The notes beneath the pieces were generated by a model. The model searched no databases. It had not been told where the DNA came from and saw only the letters and a program-made list of their open reading frames with translations. A DNA stretch of 13,605 nt from Sphingomonadales bacterium. GTDB taxonomy: Bacteria > Pseudomonadota > Alphaproteobacteria > Sphingomonadales > Sphingomonadaceae. The stretch covers positions 1 through 13,605 of the forward strand of contig JAIYAA010000278.1 of the NCBI GenBank assembly GCA_027489295.1, written 5' to 3'. Positions within the stretch are counted from its first letter, which is position 1, and every line of letters begins with the position of its first letter. The position numbers and the translations under genes are program-made. Shown piece by piece: positions 6,572 through 13,605 of the stretch.

Positions 6572-7195
6572 TCAGATCGCGCCTTTGATCATCCCGTAAT
6601 GGTGCCAGGCGAAGATCGCCGCGGCGCCGCGGTGCGGTCGCCAGGCCTCGGACCATTCGCGGGTGAGCTTCTCGCTCGGGCGCTCCGGGTGGCCGAGGAT
6701 GCGGCCGATCTCGATCTGCACTGCCAGGTCGCCGGCGGGCCACACGTCGGGCCGTCCCTCGGCGAACAGCAGGTAGATCTCCGCCGACCAGCGGCCGATG
6801 CCCTTGATGCGGGTGAGCGCGGCGATCGCTTCCTCGTCGTCCGCCGGCAGCGCGGCCAGATCGAGCGCGCCGCTCGTCACCTGCTCGGCCAGGCTGCGGG
6901 CATAGCCCATCTTCTGGCGCGACAGGCCGGCGCTGCGCAGCAGCTCGTCGCTGGCCGCGGCGAGCAGCGCGGGATCCTCGGCAGTGCCCAGCACCGCGTC
7001 GAGCTTGTTCCACACCGCGGTGGCGGATGCCACGCTCACCTGCTGGCCCAGGATCGTGCGCAGCAGCGTGGCATAGCCGGGGGCGCGGATCCGCGGCTCG
7101 GGATAGCCGGCGCGTTCCAGCGCGGCGGCGAAACCGGGTTCGAGCGTCGCCAGGGCGTCGATCGATCCCTTCAGCTGGTCGGCAGTCAAACCCAT
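6572..7195 (-). CDS. DNA-3-methyladenine glycosylase, AlkA/HhH-GPD type
   Basis: A 207-aa base-excision repair enzyme that removes alkylated purines such as 3-methyladenine from DNA. The HhH-GPD signature is clear: the PGYATLLRTILGQQVSVASA helices (residues about 39-58), the helix-hairpin-helix TRIKGIGRWSAEIYLLF (128-144), and the catalytic Asp in PAGDLAVQ (D156). The length fits the short AlkA/MAG-like glycosylases that lack the N-terminal domain of E. coli AlkA. No 4Fe-4S cysteine cluster is present, which separates it from endonuclease III. ATG 7195 gives the usual start (MGLTADQL). It diverges from the ferredoxin gene across about 63 bp, where a bulged hairpin sits. There is no Ada-like regulator next to it. 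Confidence 0.93.
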   Translation of the reverse strand: MGLTADQLKGSIDALATLEPGFAAALERAGYPEPRIRAPGYATLLRTILGQQVSVASATAVWNKLDAVLGTAEDPALLAAASDELLRSAGLSRQKMGYARSLAEQVTSGALDLAALPADDEEAIAALTRIKGIGRWSAEIYLLFAEGRPDVWPAGDLAVQIEIGRILGHPERPSEKLTREWSEAWRPHRGAAAIFAWHHYGMIKGAI

Positions 7196-7219
7196 GCAGT
7201 GGCTCCTTGAAACGGCCCC

Positions 7220-7252
7220 GGTTCACCGGCATGGACACCGGGAACCAAGGAG
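7220..7252 (+). promoter_or_regulatory. Bulged hairpin abutting the ferredoxin ribosome binding site
   Basis: GGTTC (7220-7224), a bulged A, and CCGG (7226-7229) pair with CCGG (7238-7241) and GAACC (7242-7246) around an 8-nt loop. The structure ends exactly where the AAGGAG ribosome binding site (7247-7252) begins. As RNA it could tune ribosome access; as DNA it could be an operator shared with the divergent glycosylase gene. Confidence 0.4.
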
Positions 7253-7258
7253 ATGCAG

Positions 7259-7576
7259 ATGCCCCAGCTTACGGTCGTGACGCGTGACGGAACCGAACGC
7301 ACGGTAACCGGTGAAGCCGGTCTCAGCGTGATGGAAGTGATTCGCGACAATGGCTTCGACGAACTGCTGGCGCTGTGCGGCGGCTGCTGCAGCTGCGCCA
7401 CCTGCCACATCCATGTCGACCCGGAATTTGCGGCCAAACTGCCGAAGATGAGCATGGACGAGGACGATCTGCTCGACAGCACGAGCGATCGCGACGCGAC
7501 CTCGCGGCTTTCGTGCCAGATCGCCTTCACCGAGGCGCTGGACGGCATGCGCGTGCGGATCGCCGCCGAGGATTGA
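7259..7576 (+). CDS. [2Fe-2S] ferredoxin, adrenodoxin/putidaredoxin type
   Basis: A 105-aa electron carrier. The cluster ligands are C40, C46 and C49 in the CGGCCSCATCHIHV motif plus C86 in RLSCQI, the C-x5-C-x2-C...C spacing of the vertebrate-type/putidaredoxin class; C43 and C44 are additional cysteines inside the loop. Two ATGs are possible: 7253 touches the AAGGAG at 7247-7252, while 7259 is 6 nt away and yields the family-like start MPQLTVVTRDG, so 7259 is chosen. Relatives serve cytochrome P450s, Rieske oxygenases or FeS cluster assembly. Here no P450, ferredoxin reductase or isc/suf gene is adjacent, so the partner is unknown. It converges on the GH16 gene with a gap of only 21 bp. Confidence 0.94.
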   Translation: MPQLTVVTRDGTERTVTGEAGLSVMEVIRDNGFDELLALCGGCCSCATCHIHVDPEFAAKLPKMSMDEDDLLDSTSDRDATSRLSCQIAFTEALDGMRVRIAAED

Positions 7577-7597
7577 GGACGGGCGGGGGCGGGCAGG

Positions 7598-8482
7598 TCA
7601 CCGCCCCTTGTTCTGCTCCGGCACCTGCCAGACGCGAACATAGTCGACCTCCATGCGCGACGGGAAGGCGCCGGCATCCACGCCCTGCATGCCGCCCCAG
7701 CCGCCGACCGCGACGTTGAGCAGCAGATATTGCGGCGCGTCGAACGGCCAAGTGGCAGGATCGCCCTTATGGTCGTTGTCGAAGCGCATATAGGCGTGGC
7801 CGTCCACCCCGATCAGGATGCGATCCCGGTTCCAGTCGAGCTGGTAGCGGTGGAAGGCGGTGCACGCATCCGGCACCCGCGTGGTGGCGCCCTTCTGGGT
7901 ATGCTGGGCGTGGTTGTAGGCGCCGGTATGGATGGTGCCGTGGACCGTCTCCGGATCCCAGCCGACCAGCTCCATCACGTCGATCTCGCCGAGCCGCGGC
8001 CAGCCCGCCTTGCCGTCGGTGCCGAGCAGCCAGATCGCCGGCCACAGCCCCTTGCCGCAGGCGAGCCTGGCGCGCACCTCGACAAAGCCATAGGTCCAGC
8101 TGGCGAGGCCGCGGGTGAGCAGACGGGCGGAACTATAGGCCTGGCCGCCATAATCGGGTTCGTTCGACAGCCGCTCGCGGCGCGCCTCGAGGATCAGGCG
8201 GCCGTTTTCGATCCGTGCATTCTCGGGCCGGTTCGCGGCGTAATATTGCAGTTCCTGATTGTACCAGCCGTCGCGGTTGCGGGCGGTATCATAGGTCCAG
8301 CGCTTCGGATCGGGCAGGCGACCCGCGTTGAACTCGTCCGCCCATGCGAGTCGCGCGTGCCGGGGCACAGCCATCGACTCGTTCGTCGTGGCGGGAACCG
8401 GGGGCAGCGCGGCGGTCTGGGCGCTCGCGACAACCGGCAGGAATGCGGCGGCGGCCGCGATCGCGAACCGCCGCCCACGCAT
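7598..8482 (-). CDS. Secreted glycoside hydrolase family 16 (laminarinase-like)
   Basis: A 294-aa exported glycosidase. Residues 1-22 are a signal peptide ([22 protein letters not shown]). The catalytic motif is GEIDVMELVG, with nucleophile E166, D168 and acid/base E171 in the ExDxxE form typical of bacterial beta-1,3(4)-glucanases. Aromatic subsite residues are visible in YNQELQYY, the LWPAIWLLG strand before the motif, and FHRYQLDW and YLLLNVAVGGWGG after it, all in family order, so the enzyme looks intact. The likely substrate is laminarin or mixed-linkage beta-glucan, but the exact specificity cannot be read. Its ATG shares a base with the infC stop (TGATG), so translation is probably coupled to infC. 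It has no TonB receptor or other polysaccharide-utilisation genes nearby. Confidence 0.94.
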   Translation of the reverse strand: MRGRRFAIAAAAAFLPVVASAQTAALPPVPATTNESMAVPRHARLAWADEFNAGRLPDPKRWTYDTARNRDGWYNQELQYYAANRPENARIENGRLILEARRERLSNEPDYGGQAYSSARLLTRGLASWTYGFVEVRARLACGKGLWPAIWLLGTDGKAGWPRLGEIDVMELVGWDPETVHGTIHTGAYNHAQHTQKGATTRVPDACTAFHRYQLDWNRDRILIGVDGHAYMRFDNDHKGDPATWPFDAPQYLLLNVAVGGWGGMQGVDAGAFPSRMEVDYVRVWQVPEQNKGR

Positions 8483-9018
8483 CACTTGGGCGAGAGCACC
8501 ATCAGCATCTGACGGCCTTCCATGCGCGGATAGCTCTCCACCTTCGCCACTTCCGCCGCATCCTGCTGGACGCGCTGAAGCAGTTGCATACCGAGCTGGC
8601 CATGCGAAAGCTCACGACCGCGGAAGCGCAGGGTGATCTTCACCTTGTCGCCTTCGCCGATGAACTTCAGCACATTGCGCATCTTCACGTCGTAATCGTG
8701 ATCATCGATATTGGGACGCATCTTGATCTCTTTGATCTCCTGCGTCTTCTGGGTCTTGCGTGCGAGGTTCGCCTTCTTCTGCGCCTCGTACTTGAACTTG
8801 CCCACATCGAGGAACTTGGCGACGGGCGGATCGGCGTTGGGCGACACTTCGACAAGGTCGAGCCCGACCTCGGCAGCCTGCGCCATTGCCTCGCGCGTGT
8901 ACATCACGCCAAGATTTTCGCCGTCCTGGTCGATCACGCGAACCTTGGGCGACTGGATGAATTCGTTAAACCGCGGCCCGTTCAGCGGCATCGCGGGCGC
9001 CATCGGGCGCCGGGGCAT
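8482..9018 (-). CDS. infC: Translation initiation factor IF-3
   Basis: IF-3 binds the 30S subunit, prevents premature 50S joining and checks start-codon choice. The N-terminal domain (GPRFNEFI...[41 protein letters not shown]), the basic linker helix ([24 protein letters not shown]) and the C-terminal domain ([35 protein letters not shown]) are all present. ATG 9018 gives 178 aa, but no ribosome binding site lies near it; AGGAG at 9043-9039 is 8 nt before an in-frame ATA at 9030, so the real start may be AUA, adding four residues. rpmI and rplT, which often follow infC, are absent; the next gene is the GH16 enzyme, overlapping by one base. Confidence 0.97.
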   Translation of the reverse strand: MPRRPMAPAMPLNGPRFNEFIQSPKVRVIDQDGENLGVMYTREAMAQAAEVGLDLVEVSPNADPPVAKFLDVGKFKYEAQKKANLARKTQKTQEIKEIKMRPNIDDHDYDVKMRNVLKFIGEGDKVKITLRFRGRELSHGQLGMQLLQRVQQDAAEVAKVESYPRMEGRQMLMVLSPK

Positions 9019-9027
9019 GGGAGAACG

Positions 9028-9066
9028 TATAAGACTAGCTCCTGTAGTTGATCAGCGCCCTATATA
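9028..9066 (-). promoter_or_regulatory. infC leader: TATATA box, AGGAG and candidate AUA start
   Basis: On the minus strand a TATATA (9066-9061) could serve as a -10 element, giving a leader of only about 20-25 nt. It is followed by AGGAG (9043-9039), 8 nt, then ATA (9030-9028) in frame with the annotated ATG at 9018. A convincing -35 was not found. A rare start codon would match the autoregulated AUU start of E. coli infC. Confidence 0.4.
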
Positions 9067-9221
9067 GACAATTACCGCGCACTAGAGAAGGTCCCCCGCA
9101 GACCATTTCGTGCCGAAATCAGCAGCGCCCGATCGGGGCATACTTCCGGCCGCGGCCCCGATTTCGGCGACGTGCGGGAGAAAATTACCAGTCAAATCCG
9201 TTAGATCCCCAGGGACGCGCA

Positions 9222-9258
9222 TATAATGGCTAGGGGCGCCGACGGGGCGCCGATGATG
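9222..9258 (+). promoter_or_regulatory. Promoter and structured leader of the outer-membrane protein gene
   Basis: A perfect TATAAT lies at 9222-9227; no good -35 is seen 16-18 bp upstream. Downstream, GGCGCC occurs at 9235-9240 and 9246-9251 and can form a hairpin with a GACGG loop. A possible leader ORF (ATG 9253, nine codons) ends in a TGA that overlaps the main start as ATGA (9279-9282). Confidence 0.4.
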
Positions 9259-9278
9259 CCGGCAACTTGGGGAAGAGC

Positions 9279-9971
9279 ATGACACGGATTTTGGTGGCGA
9301 CGCTGTGCGTCGCGGCGGGCGCGGCCATGCCCGCGCTGGCACAGGAGCGCGCGTCGACGAACGAGGGCAAGGTCAGCCTGGGCGTGACCGCCGGAACGCT
9401 CGGGATCGGGCCGGAAATCGGCTACCGCGCCAACCAGACGATCGGGGTGCGCGCCAATGGCGGCTTCCTGGGGCTGGACCATGACTTCACCTCGGGCGGG
9501 ATCGACTATACCGGCCATGCCAAGCTCGCCTCGGGTGGGGTGATCGTCGATCTGTACCCGTTCGGCGGCGGCTTCCGCCTTTCGGCCGGCGCACGCTACA
9601 ACGGGACCGACGGCCGCGTGCGCGCGACGCCCAATGGCCCGACCCGGATCGGCAGCCTGGTGTTCACGCCGCAGCAGATCGGCACGATCACCGGCCGCGC
9701 CGACGTCCGCGAATTCGCGCCGCAGCTGACGCTCGGCTATGGCGGCAAGCTGCGCAAGGGTCTGGTGTTCACGATCGAGGCGGGCGCGCTGTTCCAGGGC
9801 GCGGTGCGCATCCGCGACTTCACCTCGAACGGCACGCTGGCGACCGATCCGACGATCGCGGGCACGACCTATCGCAACGAACTCGCCAAGCAGCGCCAGA
9901 AGCTGCAGGACACCGCCAACGACTATCAGGTGTATCCGGTTCTGCAGCTCGGCCTGAAGTACCGCTTCTGA
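9279..9971 (+). CDS. Outer-membrane beta-barrel protein
   Basis: A 230-aa protein with a signal peptide (MTRILVATLCVAAGAAMPALAQ, cut near residue 22) and a terminal YRF, the C-terminal Phe that the BAM complex recognises in outer-membrane barrels. The mature part alternates short amphipathic strands (LGIGPEIGYRAN, TIGVRANGGFLGL, GGVIVDLYPFGGGFRLSAGARYNG, PQLTLGYGGKL, LVFTIEAGALFQG, YQVYPVLQLGLKYRF), consistent with about 8-10 strands. The charged helix-like stretch ELAKQRQKLQDTAND before the last strand is characteristic of a group of proteobacterial barrel proteins of unknown role. The upstream TTG at 9267 would put four residues ahead of the signal peptide, so ATG 9279 is used. It converges on the Uma2 gene, separated by a strong hairpin. 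Confidence 0.88.
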   Translation: MTRILVATLCVAAGAAMPALAQERASTNEGKVSLGVTAGTLGIGPEIGYRANQTIGVRANGGFLGLDHDFTSGGIDYTGHAKLASGGVIVDLYPFGGGFRLSAGARYNGTDGRVRATPNGPTRIGSLVFTPQQIGTITGRADVREFAPQLTLGYGGKLRKGLVFTIEAGALFQGAVRIRDFTSNGTLATDPTIAGTTYRNELAKQRQKLQDTANDYQVYPVLQLGLKYRF

Positions 9972-9978
9972 AGGCGGA

Positions 9979-10004
9979 CGGGCGGCGCCTGCGGGTGCCG
10001 CCCG
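9979..10004. terminator. Bidirectional terminator hairpin between convergent genes
   Basis: CGGGCGGCGCC (9979-9989) pairs with GGGTGCCGCCCG within 9993-10004 around a TGCG-type loop, with one G-T wobble, giving about 11 bp. It lies 7 nt after the outer-membrane protein stop and 1 nt before the Uma2 stop on the other strand. No T-tract is present. Confidence 0.5.
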
Positions 10005-10005
10005 C

Positions 10006-10575
10006 TCAGTCGAGCGTGTCGAGGCGGATCGTCAGGTCCGGGAAGCGCAGCGGCGATACGCTGTCGTGCGCCTCATATTCCTCGACATCGGTGTAGCTGC
10101 CGGCTTCGGGCGCGCGGTGGATGCGGATCGTCTGGCGGACCGCATCGACCACCCAATAGTCGCGCACGCCGTATCTGGCGTAGAGTGGCGCCTTGACCCG
10201 CAGGTCGTAGGAAAGCGAGCTGTCGGCGACTTCGATCAGCAGCAGCACATCCGGGCCGCGCAGATCCCGGATCAATGTACCGCGGGGAACGACAAGAAGG
10301 TCGGGTTCCAGCAACGTATCTTCGGATAGGGTCAGCGACGGCGCGGGATAGACGCGAACGGTGTTTGGCAGGCCTCGAACCAGCGCCCAGTTCAGCTTGC
10401 CTTCCATCATCGAATGCCAGTTCGCCTTCGCGGCCGCCATCGGCACCACCTCCCCCTCGATCAGCTCGATGCGCTCATTCTCGCGCAGCACGCCTGCCGC
10501 GGTGAGATCATAGATCTCGTCGACCGTCATTCGGGCGGGGAGGAGGCCCCGGCGCATGTTCTGGAACAGCGTCAT
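10006..10575 (-). CDS. Uma2 family endonuclease (DUF820)
   Basis: A 189-aa protein with a PD-(D/E)XK-like restriction-endonuclease fold. The family pattern is complete: MTVDEIYDLTAAGVL and RIELIEGEVV (E40), then LLEPDLLVV (E90, D92), LLLIEVADSSLSYDLRVKAPLYARYGVRDYWVVD with E115 and K128 as probable active-site residues. The true function of Uma2 proteins is not settled; they are very common in cyanobacteria and scattered elsewhere. It begins only 19 bp after the thrS stop on the same strand without a clear promoter or strong ribosome binding site, so it may be transcribed with thrS. There is no adjacent methylase or antitoxin-like gene, which argues against a classical restriction or toxin module. 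Confidence 0.92.
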   Translation of the reverse strand: MTLFQNMRRGLLPARMTVDEIYDLTAAGVLRENERIELIEGEVVPMAAAKANWHSMMEGKLNWALVRGLPNTVRVYPAPSLTLSEDTLLEPDLLVVPRGTLIRDLRGPDVLLLIEVADSSLSYDLRVKAPLYARYGVRDYWVVDAVRQTIRIHRAPEAGSYTDVEEYEAHDSVSPLRFPDLTIRLDTLD

Positions 10576-10594
10576 GCGCCGGAGCCTATCATGG

Positions 10595-12604
10595 TCAGCC
10601 GGCCGGAGCGAGGTCCGGCGCCAGCGCCTCGGCCTTGAGCCGTGCGATCGCCTCGTCCAGCGTCAGCATGGTCTGGCCCTGGCTGCCGAGCACGCGGAGC
10701 GCCACGGTGCTCTCCTCGGCCTCGCGCTTGCCGACGACCAGCAGGTTGGGCACCTTGGCCAGCGAGTGTTCGCGCACCTTGTAGTTGATCTTCTCGTTGC
10801 GCAGGTCGCTCTCGACGCGGATGCCCGCGGCCTGGAGCTTCGCCACCACCTCGCGCGCATAGTCGTCCGCGTCGGACACGATCGTCGCGACCACCGCCTG
10901 CACCGGGGCGAGCCAGGTCGGCAGCTTGCCGGCGAAATGCTCGATCAGGATGCCGATGAACCGCTCGTACGAGCCGAAGATCGCGCGGTGGAGCATCACC
11001 GGCCGGTGGCGCTCGCCATCCTCGCCGACGTAACTCGCATCGAGCCGCTCGGGCAGCACCCGGTCCGACTGGATGGTGCCGACCTGCCAGGTGCGGCCGA
11101 TCGCATCGGTGAGGTGCCATTCCAGCTTGGGCGCGTAGAAGGCGCCTTCGCCGGGGAGTTCCTCCCAGCCATATTCCGGGGTGGCGAGGCCGGCGGCGAC
11201 GACCGCGTCGCGCAGCTCGTTCTCCGCCATGTCCCACATTTCCTCGGTGCCGAAGCGCTTCTCCGGGCGCAGCGCGAGCTTGATCGCATAGGTGAAGCCG
11301 AAATGCTTGTAGACCCGGTCGGCCAGCGCGCAGAACGCCTTCACCTCGTCGACGATCTGGTCCTCGCGGCAGAAGATGTGGCCGTCGTCCTGGGTGAACT
11401 GGCGGACGCGCATCAGCCCGTGCAGCGCGCCATGCGGCTCGTTGCGGTGGCAGCAGCCATTCTCGACCAGCCGCATCGGCAGGTCGCGATACGACTTGAT
11501 GCCCTGCTTGAAGATCAGCACGTGGGCCGGGCAGTTCATCGGCTTGAGCGCCATCCACTGGGCGTCGTTCGACACCATCGGGCCCTCGTCCTCGATGTTC
11601 GGCGTCTCGTCGGGGATGACGAACATGTTCTGGCGATACTTGCCCCAGTGGCCGGACTGCTCCCACTGGCGCGCATCCATCACCTGCGGGGTCTTCACTT
11701 CCTTGCTGCCCGCGCCGTTGACCGCGCGGCGCATATAATCCTCGAGCACGCGGTAGATGACATAGCCGTTCGGGTGCCAGAACACCGAGCCGTGCGCCTC
11801 CTGCTGGAGGTGGAACAGATCCATCTCCGCGCCGAGCTTGCGGTGGTCGCGCTTGCCGGCCTCTTCCAGGCGCGTCAGATGCTCCTGGAGCTGCTTCTTG
11901 TTCAGCCAGCCGGTGCCGTAGATGCGGCTGAGCATCGCGTTCTTCTGGTCGCCGCGCCAATAGGCGCCCGACACCCGGGTGAGCTTGAACGCGTCGGCCG
12001 CGACCTTGCCGGTGGAGGCGAGGTGGGGGCCGCGGCACATGTCGAGCCACGCGTCTTCGCCCTTGCCGGCGCGATACACCGTGAGTTCCTCGCCCTCGGG
12101 AAGTTCCTGGGCCCATTCGGCCTTGAAGGTCTCACCCTGCGCGGTCCAGCGGGCGATCAGGTCGGCGCGCGACCAGACTTCGCGGATCAGCGGCTCGTCG
12201 CGCGCGATGATGCGGCGCATCTCCTCCTCGATCGCCGGCAGGTCCTCCTCGGTGAAGGGGCGGTCCTTGGGGGCGAAGTCGTAATAGAAGCCATCGTCGG
12301 TCGACGGGCCGAAGGTGATCTGCGTGCCCGGGAACAGGTGCTGCACCGCCTCGGCGAGGATATGCGCATAGTCGTGGCGCGCGAGTTCGAGCGCGTCGGC
12401 CTCGTCCTTGGCGGTGACGAGCGCGAGGCTGGAATCGCCCTCGAACGGACGGCCGATGTCGCGCAGCTCGCCATCGACGCGCGCGGCGATCGCCGCCTTG
12501 GCGAGGCCGGGGCCGATCGCCGCGGCGATGTCCGCCGGGGTAGTCCCCGGGGCTACCTCGCGGACGGAACCGTCGGGCAGCGTAATGCGGAACATCTCGG
12601 ACAC
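10595..12604 (-). CDS. thrS: Threonyl-tRNA synthetase
   Basis: A 669-aa class II enzyme charging tRNA-Thr. Domains in order: TGS (about 4-65); the editing domain with H77/H81 (HDYAHIL) and C190/H194 (DMCRGPH), the pocket that clears Ser-tRNA-Thr; the catalytic core with zinc ligands C358 (MNCPAH), H409 (DDGHIF) and H539 (MLHRAIFGS) and motif 2 around [21 protein letters not shown]; and the anticodon-binding domain (about 570-660). The start is GTG 12604 ([12 protein letters not shown]) because AAGG at 12617-12614 lies 9 nt upstream, whereas the ATG at 12595 is 18 nt away. A weak minus-strand promoter (TTGCCT 12673-12668, 18 bp, CATAAG 12649-12644) may drive it. Uma2 follows closely. Confidence 0.98.
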   Translation of the reverse strand: MSEMFRITLPDGSVREVAPGTTPADIAAAIGPGLAKAAIAARVDGELRDIGRPFEGDSSLALVTAKDEADALELARHDYAHILAEAVQHLFPGTQITFGPSTDDGFYYDFAPKDRPFTEEDLPAIEEEMRRIIARDEPLIREVWSRADLIARWTAQGETFKAEWAQELPEGEELTVYRAGKGEDAWLDMCRGPHLASTGKVAADAFKLTRVSGAYWRGDQKNAMLSRIYGTGWLNKKQLQEHLTRLEEAGKRDHRKLGAEMDLFHLQQEAHGSVFWHPNGYVIYRVLEDYMRRAVNGAGSKEVKTPQVMDARQWEQSGHWGKYRQNMFVIPDETPNIEDEGPMVSNDAQWMALKPMNCPAHVLIFKQGIKSYRDLPMRLVENGCCHRNEPHGALHGLMRVRQFTQDDGHIFCREDQIVDEVKAFCALADRVYKHFGFTYAIKLALRPEKRFGTEEMWDMAENELRDAVVAAGLATPEYGWEELPGEGAFYAPKLEWHLTDAIGRTWQVGTIQSDRVLPERLDASYVGEDGERHRPVMLHRAIFGSYERFIGILIEHFAGKLPTWLAPVQAVVATIVSDADDYAREVVAKLQAAGIRVESDLRNEKINYKVREHSLAKVPNLLVVGKREAEESTVALRVLGSQGQTMLTLDEAIARLKAEALAPDLAPAG

Positions 12605-12746
12605 GGGGATTACCCTTCTTCTTGGGTGGGAAACGGAGCGCGGCTTATGCCCGCGCGAGGGCGATATAGGCAAGCGCTCGCGAAAAGGGGATGGGGCGCG
12701 GGATTTTGGGGTGGTGCGATGGGCGGCACGGGCATAGCCTGCGGCG

Positions 12747-13103
12747 ATGGACCCGACCCACCACATCGTCGCCATCCTGCCCTGCCGCGACCTCGACGCG
12801 AGCACCGCCTTCTACCGCCGGCTGGGGCTGGAGGTGGCGAGCGATTACGGCCACTACCGCATCCTCGAAGATGGCCGCGGCTGGCACCTGCACCTGCGGC
12901 ACGAGCCGAACACACCCCAGGCGCCGGACAATCCCTTCGGGCTGTACCTCTATGTCGAGGATGTCGACGCGGTGGCCGAGCGGGTGCGCGAGGCGATCAT
13001 CCAGCCGGGCACGCCGCACGCGATGCCCTGGGGGACATACGAGTTCGCGGTTTCGGATCCCGATGGCGCGCTGGTGCGGGTGGGGCGGGTGCTGGCGGGG
13101 TGA
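12747..13103 (+). CDS. VOC (glyoxalase/bleomycin-resistance fold) family protein
   Basis: A 118-aa single VOC domain made of two beta-alpha-beta-beta-beta modules: [26 protein letters not shown], then GWHLHLRH, the second module from [17 protein letters not shown], and the terminal [17 protein letters not shown]. The fold is shared by glyoxalases, extradiol dioxygenases and bleomycin-binding proteins. The usual C-terminal metal-ligand Glu (DPDGNxxE) is replaced here by DPDGALVRV, so a metal-dependent enzyme role is doubtful and the bleomycin-resistance-like binding type is more likely. It diverges from thrS with 142 bp between. Its start ATG 12747 has only a poor ribosome binding site. The ligand is unknown. 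Confidence 0.88.
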   Translation: MDPTHHIVAILPCRDLDASTAFYRRLGLEVASDYGHYRILEDGRGWHLHLRHEPNTPQAPDNPFGLYLYVEDVDAVAERVREAIIQPGTPHAMPWGTYEFAVSDPDGALVRVGRVLAG

Positions 13104-13164
13104 GTGGCATGCGTGCCGGGGGGGAGGTAGAATCCTCGCGCTGCTGCACAGAGGGAGAAGGACG

Positions 13165-13434
13165 ATGGGCGATCACACCGGACTGGCGCTTGGCATCCGG
13201 CGCTCCGCGGAAATGGCCGCGGTCTTCATGATCGGCGACGGGCTGCTCGGCGTGCTGCAGCCGACGCGACATGTCGAGCTCTGGCGATCCGATGTCGCCG
13301 CCGTGGACGGACTGGTGCGGCCATTCGCAGGACAACCGGGAAGACGGCGCGCCTATGGCGTGCTGCAGATTGGCGCGGGCCTGGTGCTGGCGTCTATGCT
13401 CGTGCGCAAACGCGGCACGTCTGCGGACCGCTAG
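13165..13434 (+). CDS. Small membrane-associated hypothetical protein
   Basis: An 89-aa protein from ATG 13165, preceded by a well-placed GGGAGAAGGA. Two moderately hydrophobic segments are visible, about residues 16-32 (EMAAVFMIGDGLLGVLQP) and 64-80 (GVLQIGAGLVLASMLV), with a basic C-terminus (RKRG), suggesting an inner-membrane protein with two passes. I do not recognise a named family. The ORF is not a shadow of another gene: nothing sits opposite, and the ribosome binding site is good. It lies 61 bp behind the VOC gene on the same strand and converges on the gene at the right edge. Confidence 0.6.
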   Translation: MGDHTGLALGIRRSAEMAAVFMIGDGLLGVLQPTRHVELWRSDVAAVDGLVRPFAGQPGRRRAYGVLQIGAGLVLASMLVRKRGTSADR

Positions 13435-13446
13435 TCCGGCGGCGGC

Positions 13447-13462
13447 CCCCGGGCTATCGGGG
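13447..13462. terminator. Weak hairpin between convergent genes
   Basis: CCCCG (13447-13451) pairs with CGGGG (13458-13462) around GGCTAT, 13 bp after the preceding stop. The stem is only 5 bp and no T-tract follows, so this is a weak candidate for a shared terminator. Confidence 0.25.
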
Positions 13463-13512
13463 CAGCGGGCCAGCGCGCTGATCTTTCAGGCGCATCCTCC
13501 GGCAGGCTGGCG

Positions 13513-13605
13513 TCAGCGCGTCACCGGGTCGCTGGGGTGGAATGTCTCCCGATACGCAAACAGCCCCGGCACGCCGCCGGTCATGACGTACAGCACCGCC
13601 TCGCC
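13513..13605 (-). CDS. C-terminus of probable PLP-dependent D-cysteine desulfhydrase / ACC deaminase family enzyme
   Basis: Only the last 30 codons are in the window, ending in TGA at 13515-13513. They read GEAVLYVMTGGVPGLFAYRE... before a short TFHPSDPVTR tail. The strand-turn VLxxxTGGxPGLFAY is the characteristic end of the ACC deaminase/D-cysteine desulfhydrase group of fold-type II PLP enzymes, where the TGG loop holds the cofactor phosphate side. The identification rests on this one motif, so the exact enzyme cannot be named. It converges on the small membrane protein gene, with 78 bp between. Confidence 0.55.
   Translation of the reverse strand, partial: GEAVLYVMTGGVPGLFAYRETFHPSDPVTR

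Noticed and set aside
6126..7238. 370-codon minus-strand frame as one protein
   Set aside because: Most of it is out of frame with the clear DNA glycosylase on the same strand; only the last 105 codons, with signal peptide and ribosome site, are credible.
9233..9251. Direct repeat GGGGCGCC-GAC-GGGGCGCC as an attachment or iteron site
   Set aside because: Only two copies, and GGCGCC is expected often in DNA of this GC content; better treated as a possible leader hairpin.
10006..10575. Uma2 gene as part of a defence or toxin system
   Set aside because: There is no partner gene nearby and Uma2 proteins are not established as defence effectors.
10556..13231. 891-codon open frame on the plus strand
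   Set aside because: It runs antisense to almost all of thrS, whose motifs are complete; the composition is that of a shadow frame.
1..13605. CRISPR, tRNA, rRNA, insertion sequence or phage integration site
   Set aside because: No repeat-spacer pattern, cloverleaf, transposase or integrase motif, or terminal inverted repeat pair was seen by eye; a covariance-model scan would be needed to exclude small RNAs.

Overview
The window is high-GC DNA from an alphaproteobacterium, most probably a sphingomonad (Sphingomonas or a close relative). The gene content, protein style and a sphingomonad-like IF-3 and threonyl-tRNA synthetase suggest this; no rRNA is present to confirm it. It is mostly ordinary chromosomal housekeeping and accessory sequence. 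I see no CRISPR array, transposase, integrase, tRNA or rRNA.

Left third (1-4212): a glutathione S-transferase (cut by the left edge) diverges from a secreted hypothetical protein, whose 3' end overlaps by 107 bp a convergent EVE-domain gene. The EVE gene diverges from a small exported Tyr/Arg-rich protein. After a strong hairpin comes a two-gene unit: a large fusion protein (cNMP-binding-like, thioredoxin-like and thioredoxin-reductase-like domains, but without the redox CXXC) and a DUF3297 protein, closed by a hairpin terminator.

Middle (4213-6443): about 670 bp without a convincing gene, locally AT-rich, lead to a manganese catalase. Its upstream DNA carries a 9-9-9 dyad, a TATAAT box and a motif closely matching the alphaproteobacterial general-stress sigma factor (EcfG) promoter. 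A perfect 13-bp-arm hairpin separates the catalase from a small disordered, charged protein, which overlaps by 32 bp a convergent small secreted protein. This stress-defence segment is the most distinctive part of the window.

Right half (6572-13605): an AlkA-type DNA glycosylase diverges from an adrenodoxin-type ferredoxin with a bulged hairpin beside its ribosome binding site. A GH16 glycosidase is translationally coupled (TGATG) to infC, whose best-placed start may be a rare AUA codon. An outer-membrane beta-barrel protein follows, with its own promoter and a possible leader peptide. It converges on a Uma2-family nuclease lying directly downstream of thrS. thrS diverges from a VOC/glyoxalase-fold gene and a small membrane protein. 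The right edge holds the C-terminus of a probable PLP-dependent D-cysteine desulfhydrase/ACC-deaminase-type enzyme.

Functionally, several genes concern damage and stress (GST, Mn catalase, AlkA, the redox fusion), mixed with translation genes (infC, thrS). No single integrated new system is evident. The best candidates for novelty are the catalase locus, the redox fusion/DUF3297 pair, and the infC start and its coupling to GH16.
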